From Medicago truncatula (taxonomy: Eukaryota > Streptophyta > Magnoliopsida > Fabales > Fabaceae), in NCBI RefSeq assembly GCF_003473485.1, contig NC_053043.1, forward strand, positions 2,366,001-2,430,000: DNA of 64,000 bases. Direction: 5' to 3'. This document shows, piece by piece, positions 1-11,528 of the stretch. Both the position numbers and the translations under genes were made by a program. The notes under the pieces are model-generated. The model had not been told where the DNA came from and ran no database searches. It saw nothing but the letters and a program-made list of their open reading frames with translations. Each line of letters starts with the position of its first letter. Within the stretch, counting starts at the first letter, position 1.

Positions 1-35
1 TGTGATTAAGTAATGTGATTAAGAGAAATGGTTAC

Positions 36-234
36 CGGAGAAAGGGGAATGAGATGGAGTGGTCGAGTCTCTTCCAAGGGATGATGTATTCATGTCTCTG
101 AGAATGAATTGAAGAAGATGAAGCAGAAGTTCATTTACATAAAACAACGGCGGACAAAGGTTGCTGCTATGGCGGCGAGCGGTGGTTATCGTCGCCGCAG
201 CACGGAAATGAAACAGATCTGTCCCGGCACACAA
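36..234 (-). CDS. possible first exon of an unidentified minus-strand gene, cut by the window edge
   Basis: An open minus-strand frame runs from an ATG at 234 (a second ATG lies at 93) to a good splice-donor match (CTCCG|GTAACC, donor at 35). The gene would continue to the left of the window. The first residues (MCAGTDLFHFRAAATITTAR) are Arg/Ala/Ser-rich and could be an organelle-targeting leader, but I recognise no family. The sequence is more GC-rich than its surroundings, which supports an exon or 5' UTR. If the donor is not used, the frame stops at 19-21. Confidence 0.3.
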
Positions 235-312
235 ACTAACTAACTAACTCTTTCCCGCCCCAATGAATAAGCAAAATGTTTAATCCCTCGAATGTAACTC
301 TGAGATGTAGTT

Positions 313-502
313 TTTTTTTGTTACAAAAATTTTAGGGTGAGGGGATGGTGCCCCAGTCCAAGGCATGGAAGACCTTCGAACTCAAAAGCATTTACAATGG
401 TATTTACATTTACCTCCCTCCAAAGGTACTAGTGGAACTCGAACCCGGGTTCTCTCGGATTCAAGACCTGTCATTTTACCACTAGACCAAGCCTTTGGAG
501 TT
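313..502 (-). mobile_element. tRNA-derived SINE
   Basis: Read on the minus strand, the element starts at 502 with an A-box-like stretch (TTGGTCTAGTGGTA) followed by a B-box (GGTTCGAGTTCC), the internal RNA polymerase III promoter of tRNA-derived SINEs. It ends at 313 in an A-run. A 16-bp perfect direct repeat (ACTCTGAGATGTAGTT) flanks it at 297-312 and 503-518, the target-site duplication expected of LINE-mobilised insertion. No coding capacity. The intact duplication suggests a fairly young insertion. Confidence 0.85.
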
Positions 503-558
503 ACTCTGAGATGTAGTTGAATATTCATTTGAATTAGTTTTTTTATTGGTTAAAATAT

Positions 559-1415
559 GACTGGTGCTAGTCACACCAAAAAAAAAACAAATTACACTCA
601 AATTTATTTAAAATTTTACAATAATACTAAAATTGTCCTCTTCATGTAAATTTTTAAAAACCCATCTTTTATGATCATTCTGAACCCTTACCCCCTTTCA
701 TCCACAAATCACCATAGATGTGCAACCAATATCTGAATCAACATCTTTGTTATTGATCTGTACTATATTCATAAAGGTTAGTGAATTTCATGAATTTCAT
801 TTTCGATGAGTTTCTATTTGTTTATTGGTTGTTTTGGTATGAGATATGCCTGTCAATTTGATTTTAAGTGAGAGGTTAGTGTAAATTAAGTTTAGGTGTA
901 TGTATATAAAAGAGGTTAGTGTAATTTACGTATGTAGGTTAATGTAAATTCAAGTTTACGTATGTTCAATTTAGGTTAGTGTAAATTCAGTTTACTTACG
1001 TTCAATCTAGGTTAATCTAAATTAAGTTTACTTACGTTCAATTTAGGTTAATGTAAATTTGTTTACGTATGTATATAAGAGGTTAGTGTAAATTCAGTTT
1101 ACTTACGTTCAATCTAGGTTAATGTAAATTCAGTTTACTTACGTTCAATCTAGGTTAATGTAAATTAAGTTTGTAAATTCAGTTTACTTACGTTCAATCT
1201 AGGTTAATGTAAATTAAGTTTACTTATGTTCAATTTAGGTTAATGTAAATTAAGTTTACTTTTGTTCAATTTAGGTTAATGTAAATTAAGTTTACTTTTG
1301 TTCAATTTACGTTAATGTAAATTTAGTTAATTTGAAATTTTTATTTTAGTTAAAGGGTATATTAGTCATTCTGGGGTGTAACTTGTTTTTTTTTTTGGTG
1401 TGACTAGCATCAGTC
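559..1415 (+). mobile_element. MULE-type MITE with internal minisatellite, copy 1
   Basis: Terminal inverted repeats start GACTGGTGCTAGTCACACC and end with the complement (one mismatch). A perfect 9-bp target duplication (TTAAAATAT) lies at 550-558 and 1416-1424; this size is typical of Mutator-like elements. The left third is unique sequence. About 890-1320 is a tandem array of a roughly 36-bp unit (core AGGTTAATGTAAATT, CAGTTTACTTACGTTCAATC) with shortened variants. No transposase. Homologous copies lie at 14642, 22642 and 33180. Confidence 0.85.
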
Positions 1416-1842
1416 TTAAAATATACATAGATTCTACCAAATTTACTCTGCGCTCGCATAATTTAGTGTTACAATATGTATTGTTAGCATTGATCTTATG
1501 TTATTATATTAATTAATTAAAGATCGTTTTATGAAGTGATACAATATTAATTTATAAGACCATTTTAAGGAGTATGGATCCTCTTCATTTTCTTTTTCTT
1601 AAAGGAGGATACTCTCTATTTATAAAAATAAATGGAAAATCTCATTTAGAAAGATATACATACAAAAAAAGTTGTGGGTCGAACCATTAAATGAGGCTAA
1701 CCATCATTAATTATTTTTATAATATTTATGTGTTTTTATCTCTTCAAATAAAACAAATGAAGAAAGACATAAATGAAGATTTTAACTCATTTAGAGGAAC
1801 TATCCTTCAAAAAAAAACTCATTTAGAGGAACTAAAAATTTT

Positions 1843-2350
1843 GGTTAAATATGTTTTTGGCCTATAAATATAACAATATTTCGTTTTAGTCTTTCTAAAA
1901 TTTTCCTTCAACTTTTAGTACCTATAAAAATTTCAATCATTACTTTTGATCCCTAATTTTAAATAAATTTCTATATTTTTTTAATGAAATTATACATAAA
2001 TGTGTAGAATATTGTAAAAATCGCTCCTAAAAAATATTAAATTTTTTTAACAAAACATAAATTAAATATGAATTTTTAACCTTCAAAAATATATAAATTC
2101 ATATTAATCCATGTTGTGTTAAAAAAATTTAAATTTATTTAGGAGAGAGATTCTTATAATATTATAAATTTTTCAACAAAATTTTATCCAAAAATATGAA
2201 TTCTACATATGAGTTTACTTCAAAGGAATGACCAAAAGATGAAAAGTTATAAAGATGGAAAACTTTTGGGGAACTAAAAATTGAAGAAATTTTTTAGAGG
2301 ACTAAAACGAAAAATTGACATATTTATAGGGACGGAAAACATATTTAACC
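1843..2350. mobile_element. MULE-like MITE (GGTTAAATATG termini)
   Basis: The ends are inverted repeats: GGTTAAATATGTTTTTGGCC at the left and the complement of GGTTAAATATGTTTTCCGTC at the right. Flanks are near-identical (CTAAAAATTTT at 1832-1842, CTAAAAAATTT from 2351), a probable target duplication of about 10 bp with one indel. The interior is AT-rich and noncoding, and its arms fold back on each other (the 'cctataaaaatttc' and 'ggactaaaacgaaaaat' regions). Confidence 0.7.
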
Positions 2351-2362
2351 CTAAAAAATTTA

Positions 2363-3138
2363 GAATAAATACCCAAATTTGTCCTTGAATTTGCAAGGAC
2401 GAGCCAAATTTGTCCCCCAATTTCTCAAAATATCTCTAATTCGTCCCTGAATTTAATAGACGTCCGTCACATTCATCCATCCGTCAAGTTGGGATGTTAA
2501 CGATGTCGACTTGTTTTGTTAACCTCTCACAAGGCTTGCCATGTCAGAAGCCACACAAGCAGGACTAATTTGATTGAAAATGACAAAATTTTTAAGGACA
2601 AAATTGATTAATTTACAGAAAAAATGGTTGTTATACAACAGCTTTTTCTTCCCCAAATCTATAAAATTGAAACCCTAATTTTACAATTTGTCATCTAGAG
2701 TCCAAAATCCCAAAATTTCTATCATTAATTGATGACAACGTTCTTCCCCAATTCTAAAAACTTCAAAACCTGTTTTTTATTTTTATAAATAAATTGTCAA
2801 ATTAGGGTTCCAATTTAATAGATTTGGGGAAGAAAGAGTATATAACGACCGTTTTTCGCAAATCAGTGTTCCAATTTTCTGCAAATCAATCAATTTGATC
2901 CTTTTGAAAATTTTGTCACTTTTAGCCAAATTAATATCTGCTTGTGTGGCATTTGACATGTCAAATCTTGTGAGAGGTTTACAAAACACGTCAGCATTGT
3001 AAGTAAATATCTCAACTTAACAGAGAGACTAATTTGATTAACATTGACAACTTCAAAAATTAAGGTGATATTTCGATAAATTGAAGGACGAATTTGATTG
3101 ATACTTGCGAATTCAACGACGAATTTGAGTTTTTACTC
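2363..3138. mobile_element. foldback MULE-like MITE with ~380-bp arms
   Basis: Nearly the whole element is an imperfect inverted repeat around about 2740. The left end GAATAAATACCCAAATTTG pairs with the right end (complement GAGTAAAAACTCAAATTCG). Internal arms such as 'cctctcacaaggcttgccat' (2523-) and its partner near 2950-2980 also pair. A 10-bp flanking repeat with one mismatch (AAAAAATTTA at 2353-2362, AAAAAGTTTA at 3139-3148) looks like its target duplication. It abuts the 1843-2350 element directly. Noncoding; a transcript would form a long hairpin. Confidence 0.75.
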
Positions 3139-3569
3139 AAAAAGTTTATCATAGACATGTTCAATTTCCTCATTCCAACATGTCCCTTGAGTAGGTAGTA
3201 GCATGTGGTGTGGACCCCACACCCACAGGCCTCAAAAGGCACAAACCGCTTCTAAGTACAGTGTTTCACTTTGGGAATCTCTGAACTTAGATCAGAAGTG
3301 TTCTATTCTTCTTCTTCTTCTTCACTCATTTCATTCCTACTTTCTTAGTTAACTCTCCTCTGCAACACAAACAAAGGTAAGTAAATATTCTAACTTCTTC
3401 TTCTTTTTTTGCCTTTTTCATGCCTTTTTCTTTTTTATCATTTACATTTCCATTGAAAGGATCATCTATTTAATAAATCTTCAATGTTTTTACCGCATGC
3501 ATGCTGTTGTTTTCGTTTTCCCTGGCTGCTTTGTGATTGATATATATGAGATCTGTTTGAATTAGACTT

Positions 3570-3790
3570 AGTTGAACTTTTCTACTAGCATAAGCACCTT
3601 TGAATTTTGATATTATTTGAGCGAACTTATGAAGTTGGCTTATGAAAACAACTTGTTGTTTATGCGAAAACAATTGAACTTTATTTTATCTTTTATGAAA
3701 ATATATTTACATAAGTGCTTATCATGATAAGCATTTGTGTGCTATAAGCTGCAAATCAAATTTAGTTGTTTATCTAAAAAGGGTCTTAAT
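3570..3790. mobile_element. fragment of a 'CTTAT' MITE inside the FRIGIDA-like 5' intron
   Basis: This intronic stretch shares motifs (CATAAGTGCTTATCATG, TATAAGCTG, GTTTATCTAAA) with MITE copies at about 53180-53500 and 59436-59714 and with shorter pieces in other introns. The ends are worn, and no target duplication is clear. Confidence 0.45.
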
Positions 3791-3873
3791 GGTTGATCTA
3801 AAACTTTCTTTTTGTATGCTTCTTTTTTCTTTTTCTGCCCAGGATTTGAAGGGGTGATCTTTGTAGTTCAATA

Positions 3874-6800
3874 ATGGTTGTTAGGTCTTCTAAAAGAAAA
3901 AAGTTGCTGAATTTATATGACTCTAAGTCTGATGATGATGATGATGTACCTTTGAGAGCAAAGTCATTGTCAACTTTGAATTTGGGAGCAAGTAGTAGTA
4001 GTAGTAGTAGTAAATGTGATGACTCTGTTGAGAATAGGCATACTAGACTGCCAGCAAAGAGGCCTTTTGATGACAACATTCCCTCGCAAACTTCGGTTAA
4101 AAAATCAAAGTTGTCATCGTTTTCCATTAATCTCATGAAGAAGAGCATACTCGGATTAAGGAGCGTTGAGGAGGAAAAATTGCAATCCCTTGAGAGAGAT
4201 ATTGAGGAGTGCTCCAAAGAGCTTCTAAATAAGAAAAAGCAAGCTAGTGATGTTAGACAAACTAACCAATATTACGAGGAAATGCAAAACAAAATCGAAA
4301 AAGGTGTCAAAGATCTTGCAGCAAACGAAGAGCATGTCCGTTTCATCAAGGGTTTGATTAAAAAAAAAACACTTGAGCTCAAGAAAAATAAGAGACAGCT
4401 TCTTGCAGCCATGGATAGCAATAATAGAGGCCGTGGAAGATTGAAGGAAAAAGAGCTTGAGACTCTTTCACAAAAAATTGATGAATGTAATGAGGAAATT
4501 AAGACAAGAAAGGAAGAGCTTGATGCTTTGAAAATATCTGTTAGTCATAAAATAAAAGAGCTAATGTCAGAAAGGAGTAACATACTAAATGCAATGTCAG
4601 AGAGGAGAACTGGTCAGCTTGTTCAAATGAAGGACTTGGAGTCAACGAAAAAGCAATTTGAAGGTAGAGCTACGGAGTTTGATTCCAAAATGAAGCAGTG
4701 TGACCGACGAATAGAGGGGGTTGAATCAAATGAGAAGCTCTATGAAGGGCGGACAAAGGTGTCGGAGTCAAAGCAGGAGGAATTCGAAAGGCAGGTGAAG
4801 GAGCTTGAATCAAAAAAGAAGCAATTTGAAAGCCAGGAAAAGGTGCTCGGATTAAAAGAGAAGCTATTTGAAAGACAAGTAGATGATCTGGAATCATTCA
4901 AGGAGCATTTTGGAAGCCAACTGAAGGGACTCAAATCAAAAGAGAAGATATTTGAAAGACGGATGAAGGAGTTGAAGTCAAAAGAGGAACATTTTCAAAG
5001 ACGGGTGAAGGTGTTTGGATTAAGAGAGTGTGATTTTGAAGGCCAGGTGAAGGACTTCGAATCAAAATTGAAGCAATATGAAGGACAAGTGAAGGAGTTA
5101 CAATCAAAGAAAGAGGAATTTGAAGGCCGAGTGGAAGAGTTTAAATCACAAGAGAAGGACTTTGAAAGCCGAGTAAAGGGGTTTGAATCAAAAGAGAAGG
5201 ACTTTGAAAGCCGAGTGAGGAAGTTTGAATCAGTAGAGAAGGACTTTGAAAGCCTAGTGAAGAAGTTTGAATCAGTAGAGAAGGACTTTGAAAGCCGAGT
5301 GAGGAAGTTTGAATCAGTAGAGAAGGACTTTGAAAGCCGAGTGAAGAAGTTTGAATCAGTAGAGAAGGACTTTGAAAGCCGAGTGAGGAAGTTTGAATCA
5401 GTAGAGAAGGACTTTGAAATCCGAGTGAGGAAGTTTGAATCAGTAGAGAAGGACTTTGAAAGCCGAGTTAGGAAGTTTGAATCAGTAGAGAAGGACTTTG
5501 AAAGCCGAGTGAGGAAGTTTGAATCAAAAGAAGAGGAACTTGAACTAAGAGACGGTCAATATGAAACGTTAATAAAATCATTTGAAGAGGAAATTGAATC
5601 AGGTAAAAGCTCTTCATCTAGTTTAATGAGACATTTTAATTTCAACTTGATCTTTAATGATTTGATATTTTTAAATATATGACAGCTAATTATGCAATTT
5701 CATCTTTCACAGATGATCAACCAAGTCCTACCATTGATGGAAGAAGTTTGCAGTTTCTCCCAATTGAGGAAATTGATGAACTTGAGTCACATGGCAACGA
5801 CAGTCTAGCTAATCTGCTAGCATCATCATCAGATCCATCAAAAGATGTTTTAGATATAATCCAGAACCCCATCATTCCACAGTGTAAGGGAGAAAATGTT
5901 GTAATTATTGATGATCACCACATTGATCTGCTCGAACAACTGATGAGAATCTCACCACATGTTAAACCTCATGTGCGAGAAGAAGCAATGAAGCTAGCAC
6001 TTAAACTGAAAGCTTACATTGGCGAAAATACTGAAAATCCAGTGCCAGTTCTGGGGTTTTTGCTCCTTCTGTCAATTTATGGATTGGTTTCTTCTTTCGA
6101 TGAAGATGAAATTTTAAAGCTTTTTGGGTTTGCTGCTCAACACAAGATATCTGTAGAGCTGTTTGGGACTATGGGTTTGGCACATAAAGTTTCTGGTATG
6201 TTAGTTTAGAAATGTTTTGCTCAGAAACTAGTATCTCCTTTTTGCCTTTCTGCACATTGAGTCATTATACTTATTTTCTTCTCACTTCAAAGCGTAGGTT
6301 ACATCACGTGGTTATCAAATGTATAAATATTTTTGGATTGGGATTATAAACTATGGTATTAGCTGTTACTAAGAAATTGAACTGATATGGAATTGGCTTC
6401 TCGTACACATGATGCAAACCTTTCATTTTGTTTCCCCCGAAAGTTATTTCTGATTTGTTATAGAAAAGTTGGCATATTGGCTAATGCTTGGAAAATGAAA
6501 GACTTCAAATTTATATATCTTTCTAAACCAAGCGGTGAAAGAGTTTCAGTTAAGGATGCATTGTTTGGGAGAATTCGAGTTTGAATCATGGTTGGAACAA
6601 TCCTTAGTCAGGCTTTTCTTATATCTTGGTCGAACTCTGGATTACCAAGGCCCTTTTCCCTCAAGAACCGGAGCGTTAAGACCAAAAAAAACTATGCATA
6701 TGTGCTATTTTTTTAATGGTTTGAGGTGTTCTATTTTCCTCAATTTATTTTGAGATTTTATTCAACACCCGTATGTTAGTTTTGATGAAGTGAAATTTTC

Positions 6801-7215
6801 CTGCACCTTGCAGATTTTGTTCAGAATCTTATCATGAAGCAGCAATATATTGAGGCTGTTAGATTCATCTGCGCATATAACACAGCCACTAAGAATCAAT
6901 CAGTTGGTCTATTGCGGGAACATGTGCAGAATGCAAGATCGATTAATGAGAGCAGTTGCAAGGCAACCAACTCCATAGAAATCAAGGTTCTTTTTACTTA
7001 TTCAAATTATATTTTATGAAACATTCCATCTTCATGCACCTGGATGTAATTTATAAATATTTTCAATTTGAAATCAGGATAAGGCAAAAGACCAAGAAAT
7101 TGCTAGTCTGGGAACTGTTCTACAGTGCCTTTCAGATAACAATATGGAATCCGTGGATTTACTGAACGAGATTCACGGTAGAATTCATGAGCTAAATAGA
7201 GAGAAAGGTGAGTAG
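3874..7215 (+). CDS. FRIGIDA-like protein with long coiled-coil N-terminus
   Basis: Spliced CDS: 3874-5602, 5713-6195, 6814-6986, 7078-7215, all with GT/AG borders and matching phase, giving about 840 residues. A noncoding 5' exon ends near 3376 (AAAG|GTAAGT), with its acceptor at 3842. Residues 1-80 are basic with Asp and Ser runs. About 90-570 is a heptad coiled coil that includes a 14-residue tandem repeat. From about 645 (LLEQLMRISPHVKPHVREEA) to the end is the Frigida domain: GFLLLLSIYGLVSSF, then EAVRFICAYN, LLREHVQNA, and DKAKDQEIASLGTVLQCLSD. Arabidopsis FRIGIDA acts with FRI-like partners in a complex that activates FLC; the role in legumes is not settled. The C-terminus is uncertain because the stop lies just after a strong donor-like site (AAAG|GTGAGT at 7207), so the protein may continue into a further exon that I could not place. 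Confidence 0.85.
5160..5530 (+). repeat. 42-bp in-frame coding minisatellite in the FRIGIDA-like gene
   Basis: A 14-residue unit (KFESVEKDFESRVR) is repeated about eight times with very few substitutions (SLVKK, EIRVR variants). It corresponds to 42-bp DNA repeats such as 'gtttgaatcagtagagaagg'. The unit is exactly two heptads, so copy number can change without breaking the coiled coil. More diverged copies extend upstream to about 4640. Confidence 0.95.
6580..6675 (+). repeat. dispersed repeat tail in intron, shared with the aminopeptidase gene
   Basis: The stretch beginning GGTTGGAACAATCCTTAG and continuing 'cgaactctggattaccaag' recurs in intron 2 of the prolyl aminopeptidase gene at about 46490-46570. 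The pattern looks like the tail of a dispersed, possibly SINE-like, legume repeat; its 5' end was not defined. Confidence 0.45.
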
Positions 7216-9128
7216 CTTTTGTATTGGAAGTAGGACTGTAACCGAAGTTCGTAAATGAAACAACAGGATTCTGTGTTAAGTTTTGGGATTCAGTTGGATG
7301 TGGGTAGATAGATAGTATTCTGGTTTTGGAATGGTTAAGAGAATGATTATCTAATGTATTATTATGTTAACATCTAACAATTTATCTGATCGAGACACAC
7401 GGCGAAGGATGACAGTAACGACAACTGGACTGTACAAACAAACTGATGTAAAAATCTGGTGATACACCTCGTGTTGTACCATTTTGATGTTTTGATTATG
7501 ATGATAAGAGTTAGTTTTTGTTGTTCCAACAAAAATAGAAGAGTTAGCCTCAATTGCTTTAATTGCTTTGAAATATTGAGGTAACATTATGGAAAAAGAA
7601 GTCTAGTCTACAATCATTTGTAATGGAATATTGAGGCAATGTGGGACTTAATGGATTTCATAAGTTGACATACATACTACTAAATCATGCATTGGTGTTA
7701 TTGAATAAATATGAAGAATATGCAAAATGTGTCATTGAAAAAGGTAAACATGTGCAAAATTTGTAAATAATGTGTAATTGTAGTTAGTGTTGTGCCTTAC
7801 AAATATAATAATATAACCTGAGGTAGTTCCATACACTTAAATCAGGGGCAACTGTCATAAATTTAGATCTGATTAATGGATTTTGTAGTAACATTAGATC
7901 AGTTGATTTCCATCATTTGATAGATTGGATAAACCCCTTCAATAATCATCATAACTTCTCAACATAATATTAAATGGAAAATAGGGATTTGAGACATACC
8001 ACCTCCCGTCCTTGTAATAAAAAAACATTCATTTTTTAATTTCATTGAATAATTTATGTATCGGCTCAAATCGTTTTTTATCCCCTAAATTAAGATTAAC
8101 AATTGTTATCCAAACATGTAAAATTAGGCTAAAATTGCTTTTAACACCAATAAACTCACGTTTGAGGCTTGTAAAGTGAAACAGCAAATAGTTGATCTTG
8201 TACATTATAAATTATTGACATTGTCTAGTATTTTTTCTGTTATTCGACACACAGTATCCTAATTTATAAGACTAACACATTTTAGATATGGAGAAATGGG
8301 GAGTCTGATGTTCGAATTCTAACACGAAATAACATACTATATCTTATCTTACTATATTAAAACTGAATAGTTCAACAGCTTCAATATAATATATTTACAA
8401 CATGCATGTCATTGGCTATTCATCTGAGTCATGGCTCCTTGAGATAAGCCACTTCAATCTAGCTAGTTCTTAAGTTCCAAAAGGGAGCTTTTAGCATTTT
8501 GTTCATCAATATGAAGCACACAAAGTGAGAAGTTTCTTTTCTCCAGTTTCTAATCACATTTGGTTTTCAATGTTTTTTATGAAAACGTGGTTTAAAAAGA
8601 AATTAATTATATGATTGTGATGTAGCGATTTATATAAGTGTTGCTTTTGTGATGGTGGCAACTTAAAGATGTATTCCACTTCCATGCTTTGTAGTGCTGT
8701 TAACCATACCTTATTTGAAGAGGCTCACAAGTATCAGCTTATCTTCTACCTTTTAATGAGGTTCACAAGTCTCAGCTTAAAGATGTAATCCACTTTCACT
8801 TTTTCTTCCTTTCCTTTTCCAATACCACAAATACTCTCAGAGAATTAAGTCCAACAATACTAGAGAATATAGGAGTTATCTCATTGGAATGTAAAAGGAA
8901 TAATGGCAAGTAAAATGTAGAATACAACAGCAAGATGGATGTTCCTTCAAAAAAAAATAAAAAAAAAAAGCAAGATGGATGTATTCAATTTAACTAGTGC
9001 CTGACCAAAAGGGAATTACTGTTAAAGACATAACCGTGAAGCTCGACAAAAGAGTTTGCTGCTTCATAAATAGAATTGTAAAAAAAATGCAAGCATTGGC
9101 ACTAACAACTGATATTCTACCAATACAT
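7216..9128. other. intergenic, no gene recognised
   Basis: AT-rich spacer between the convergent FRIGIDA-like and pyrophosphatase genes. Small open frames here (for example minus 7351-7587) show no domain. A worn 'gatgttcgaattc' motif at about 8310 resembles a tRNA-like B-box of an old SINE. A short local duplication ('cttaaagatgtattccactt', about 8665, and 'cttaaagatgtaatccactt', about 8777) is present. Confidence 0.5.
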
Positions 9129-11528
9129 TTACACAAGTGACAGCTCTCCTGCAGGAATTGATCTCTTCACAAGTTTACTCCATGACTCATTGGTCTCTGT
9201 GATTACCTTAAGCGCGTAATCCTGTTCACAAAAAAAAAAGTTAGTAAATGATTTAAAGGAACATGTAAACTGCAAAACTCGGTCAAAAGATTAGTAACAG
9301 AAAGGAATTCATTAGGACAATTGTAAAGAGATTTGTGAAGTAAAAGTACCTTATTTACTGCCTGGTTGCCAAGACCAAATCTATTAGCAGGCTTCCCATC
9401 AGGTATCTTATAGTCTCTAAACCAGTCCCTAATAGCAGTGAGGGTTCCCTGAAGACAATCAAAGATTATAGACACCAATTAAGTATCACATCAAGCAATA
9501 ATTTTTCCATCTTAATGAAACTTTCGTTATGAAAGCAACTCCAGCATAGACATCAAGTAGTTAGGTAACGAAGCTTACTGGAAAATGCTTCTCAACATCA
9601 TCAACATCGTTCACAAGTGAAGCTTTTGGATCATCTAATGAAATTGCAACTATTTTCCAATCAAGTTCTCCTTCATCAATCATGGCTAATGCAGCTAAGG
9701 GTTTGACTTTGAGAACCTCTCCTATCTTCCCCTGCCTATCGCCGATCTCAACCACATCAACTACATACAGATTAACAGGAATTTTATGCACACTTGTTGC
9801 AGTCGTATTTAAGACAAAGATATTGAGACAACATGAGACAACATAATGGAATACCTGGATCGTTATCTCCAAATGCTCCTTCAACTTCATGGTTTGCAAG
9901 AGATGGATCTTCCCACGTTTGTGGAAGTAAGCCATAGTTCCAATGTATATTATAGCTGGAAAGAAAGCAAACGGTACATTTCAGAACAGGCTAAATATGG
10001 AACCAATCATGCCAAATTAACCAAGCAGAATTTTCAAGAGAAGACAAAATGATCAAAACAACTGATAAATGAGATATAACACATGCTCAAATTTTTCATG
10101 GTCGTATATTGACATCAGTAAAGAAGGCATATGTATGATATTTACATTGGCAATGTTCCATTGATAAAAGACAAAACCCTGGTTGGATTAGTGAAACAGA
10201 TTTAGCTTGAAACATAAAAGTGCATAGCCAAAGACAAATAATACAACCAAAAAAGGAACAGTATGAGCTTTGAAGTTGTCTCTCACGGGTAAAATCGAAG
10301 CTTTCCCTTTTTTGTATCCTGTTTAATGGGAGTGAAAGGCTCGTCAGTGGCAACCTCCATCTTTGCACTGGATTCTTTTGGTATTTCAACAATGAAGTTG
10401 AAGACACCATCACCTAGCTGCAATGGAATATCATGCCAGGGAGAAACCTGCAAATTTTACAAATTATATTAGTATGTATAAGTATACAGAACTACATTGT
10501 CCAGGGTAGCCCACGTTGCAGTAAACTCGCACTCACTTATAAAGCATCACTTTAATTTTTCCTTTTCTTTATGGAAATGTCAATAACATACCCTATACAG
10601 AATTATTAGGTTAATTGCACAAGTCCTAGCAACAAAAACTATGAAAATCTAACACTAGGTCCCTATCCTTGGTAAACAACTAACTCATGAAAGCCGAGGA
10701 AAAGTGTAGCACAACAAGGAAAACTCACACACATAAACATGATACCTAGGGTTTTAAAAAAAGGTCTGCAGCCGCGATGAGGCACAACATCAAGGTTTTT
10801 GATGTCTTCGCGACCGCGATCAAGCTTCTATGGCCACATTTGACTATTGTTTTCTGCAATACCACAGACTGCGATGCGACAGCGATTTAAATCCTTGCCG
10901 ACAATTCTGTCAGATTGTGATGTGCTATATATCAAAATTAGTTAACAATTAACACTTAACACAACACTATCACCTAACAACTGAACAATCAATTGATCTA
11001 TCAAAGTAAACACAACAACTACTAAGCAATTAAACAAATCCACCATTCAACAATTTATTTACTTAATACCACCACTATCATTCCATCAAACAAAAATCCC
11101 CAAATCAATGACATCATCAGCTTTCTATAACAATGATACAAAAAGGAATAAACTTTAAAGACCCAATATCATAATTTCCTAATTCTAAGCAAAACCCAAC
11201 ATCACAATTACAAAAAACTCCCCAAAACTCCAATACCCAAATTGATCAAATGAAAATATTGTACCTTTTTACCAGATTTGTCATGAAAGAAGACTCTATA
11301 ATCAAGGGTTTGTGGTTCACCTTCCTCCTTGACAGAAACCTCAGGGTAATAGATAGCCTTACAAGTATAAGACCTGGTAGTTCTAGAAGAAACCTTGAGA
11401 TTGTTGAGACGAAGAGCACGACCACCCAGAAATGGTTTCTTACCAAGAAGAGTGTAGGTTGAGTTGCTGGCTATGGTTATGGCTCTAGTGGTGGCTGCCA
11501 TGGATGCTTCTGATGATGTTTGGTTCAA
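9129..11528 (-). CDS. PPA6: soluble inorganic pyrophosphatase, chloroplast form (PPA6-type)
   Basis: Six exons on the minus strand, all GT/AG and in phase: 11528-11265, 10447-10287, 9955-9855, 9760-9579, 9448-9350, 9221-9129. The product is 299 residues from the ATG at 11528, or 289 from the ATG at 11498 (MAATTRAITI), which gives the more usual transit-peptide start. The enzyme hydrolyses PPi to two phosphates and pulls plastid biosynthesis (for example ADP-glucose formation) forward. Family I signature residues are visible: YRVFFHDKSGKK, then VSPWHDIPLQLGDG, EIPKESSAKMEVATDEPFTP, NYGLLPQTWEDPS, the metal-binding DNDPVDVVEIG, IDEGELDWKIVAI, and the C-terminal AIRDWFRDYKIPDGKPANRF. The N-terminal ~65 residues are Ser/Thr/Arg-rich, which fits chloroplast import. 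Nothing in the sequence suggests the gene is broken. Confidence 0.95.

Noticed and set aside
559-1415. CRISPR-like array
   Set aside because: The repeats are contiguous units without unique spacers, in plant nuclear DNA, inside a MITE; a minisatellite explains them.
3798-4217. 139-codon minus-strand frame
   Set aside because: Antisense of the Asp/Ser-rich start of the FRIGIDA-like gene, with low-complexity Leu/Ser runs and no recognisable family.
4670-4934. Minus-strand open frames under the FRIGIDA-like coiled coil
   Set aside because: They are by-products of the 42-bp repeat and codon bias of the plus-strand gene; no domain or start context.
10745-10920. GC-richer patch ('gcagccgcgatgaggcacaa') in the first pyrophosphatase intron
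   Set aside because: Resembles a dispersed legume repeat, but no ends or target duplication could be found, so no element is called.
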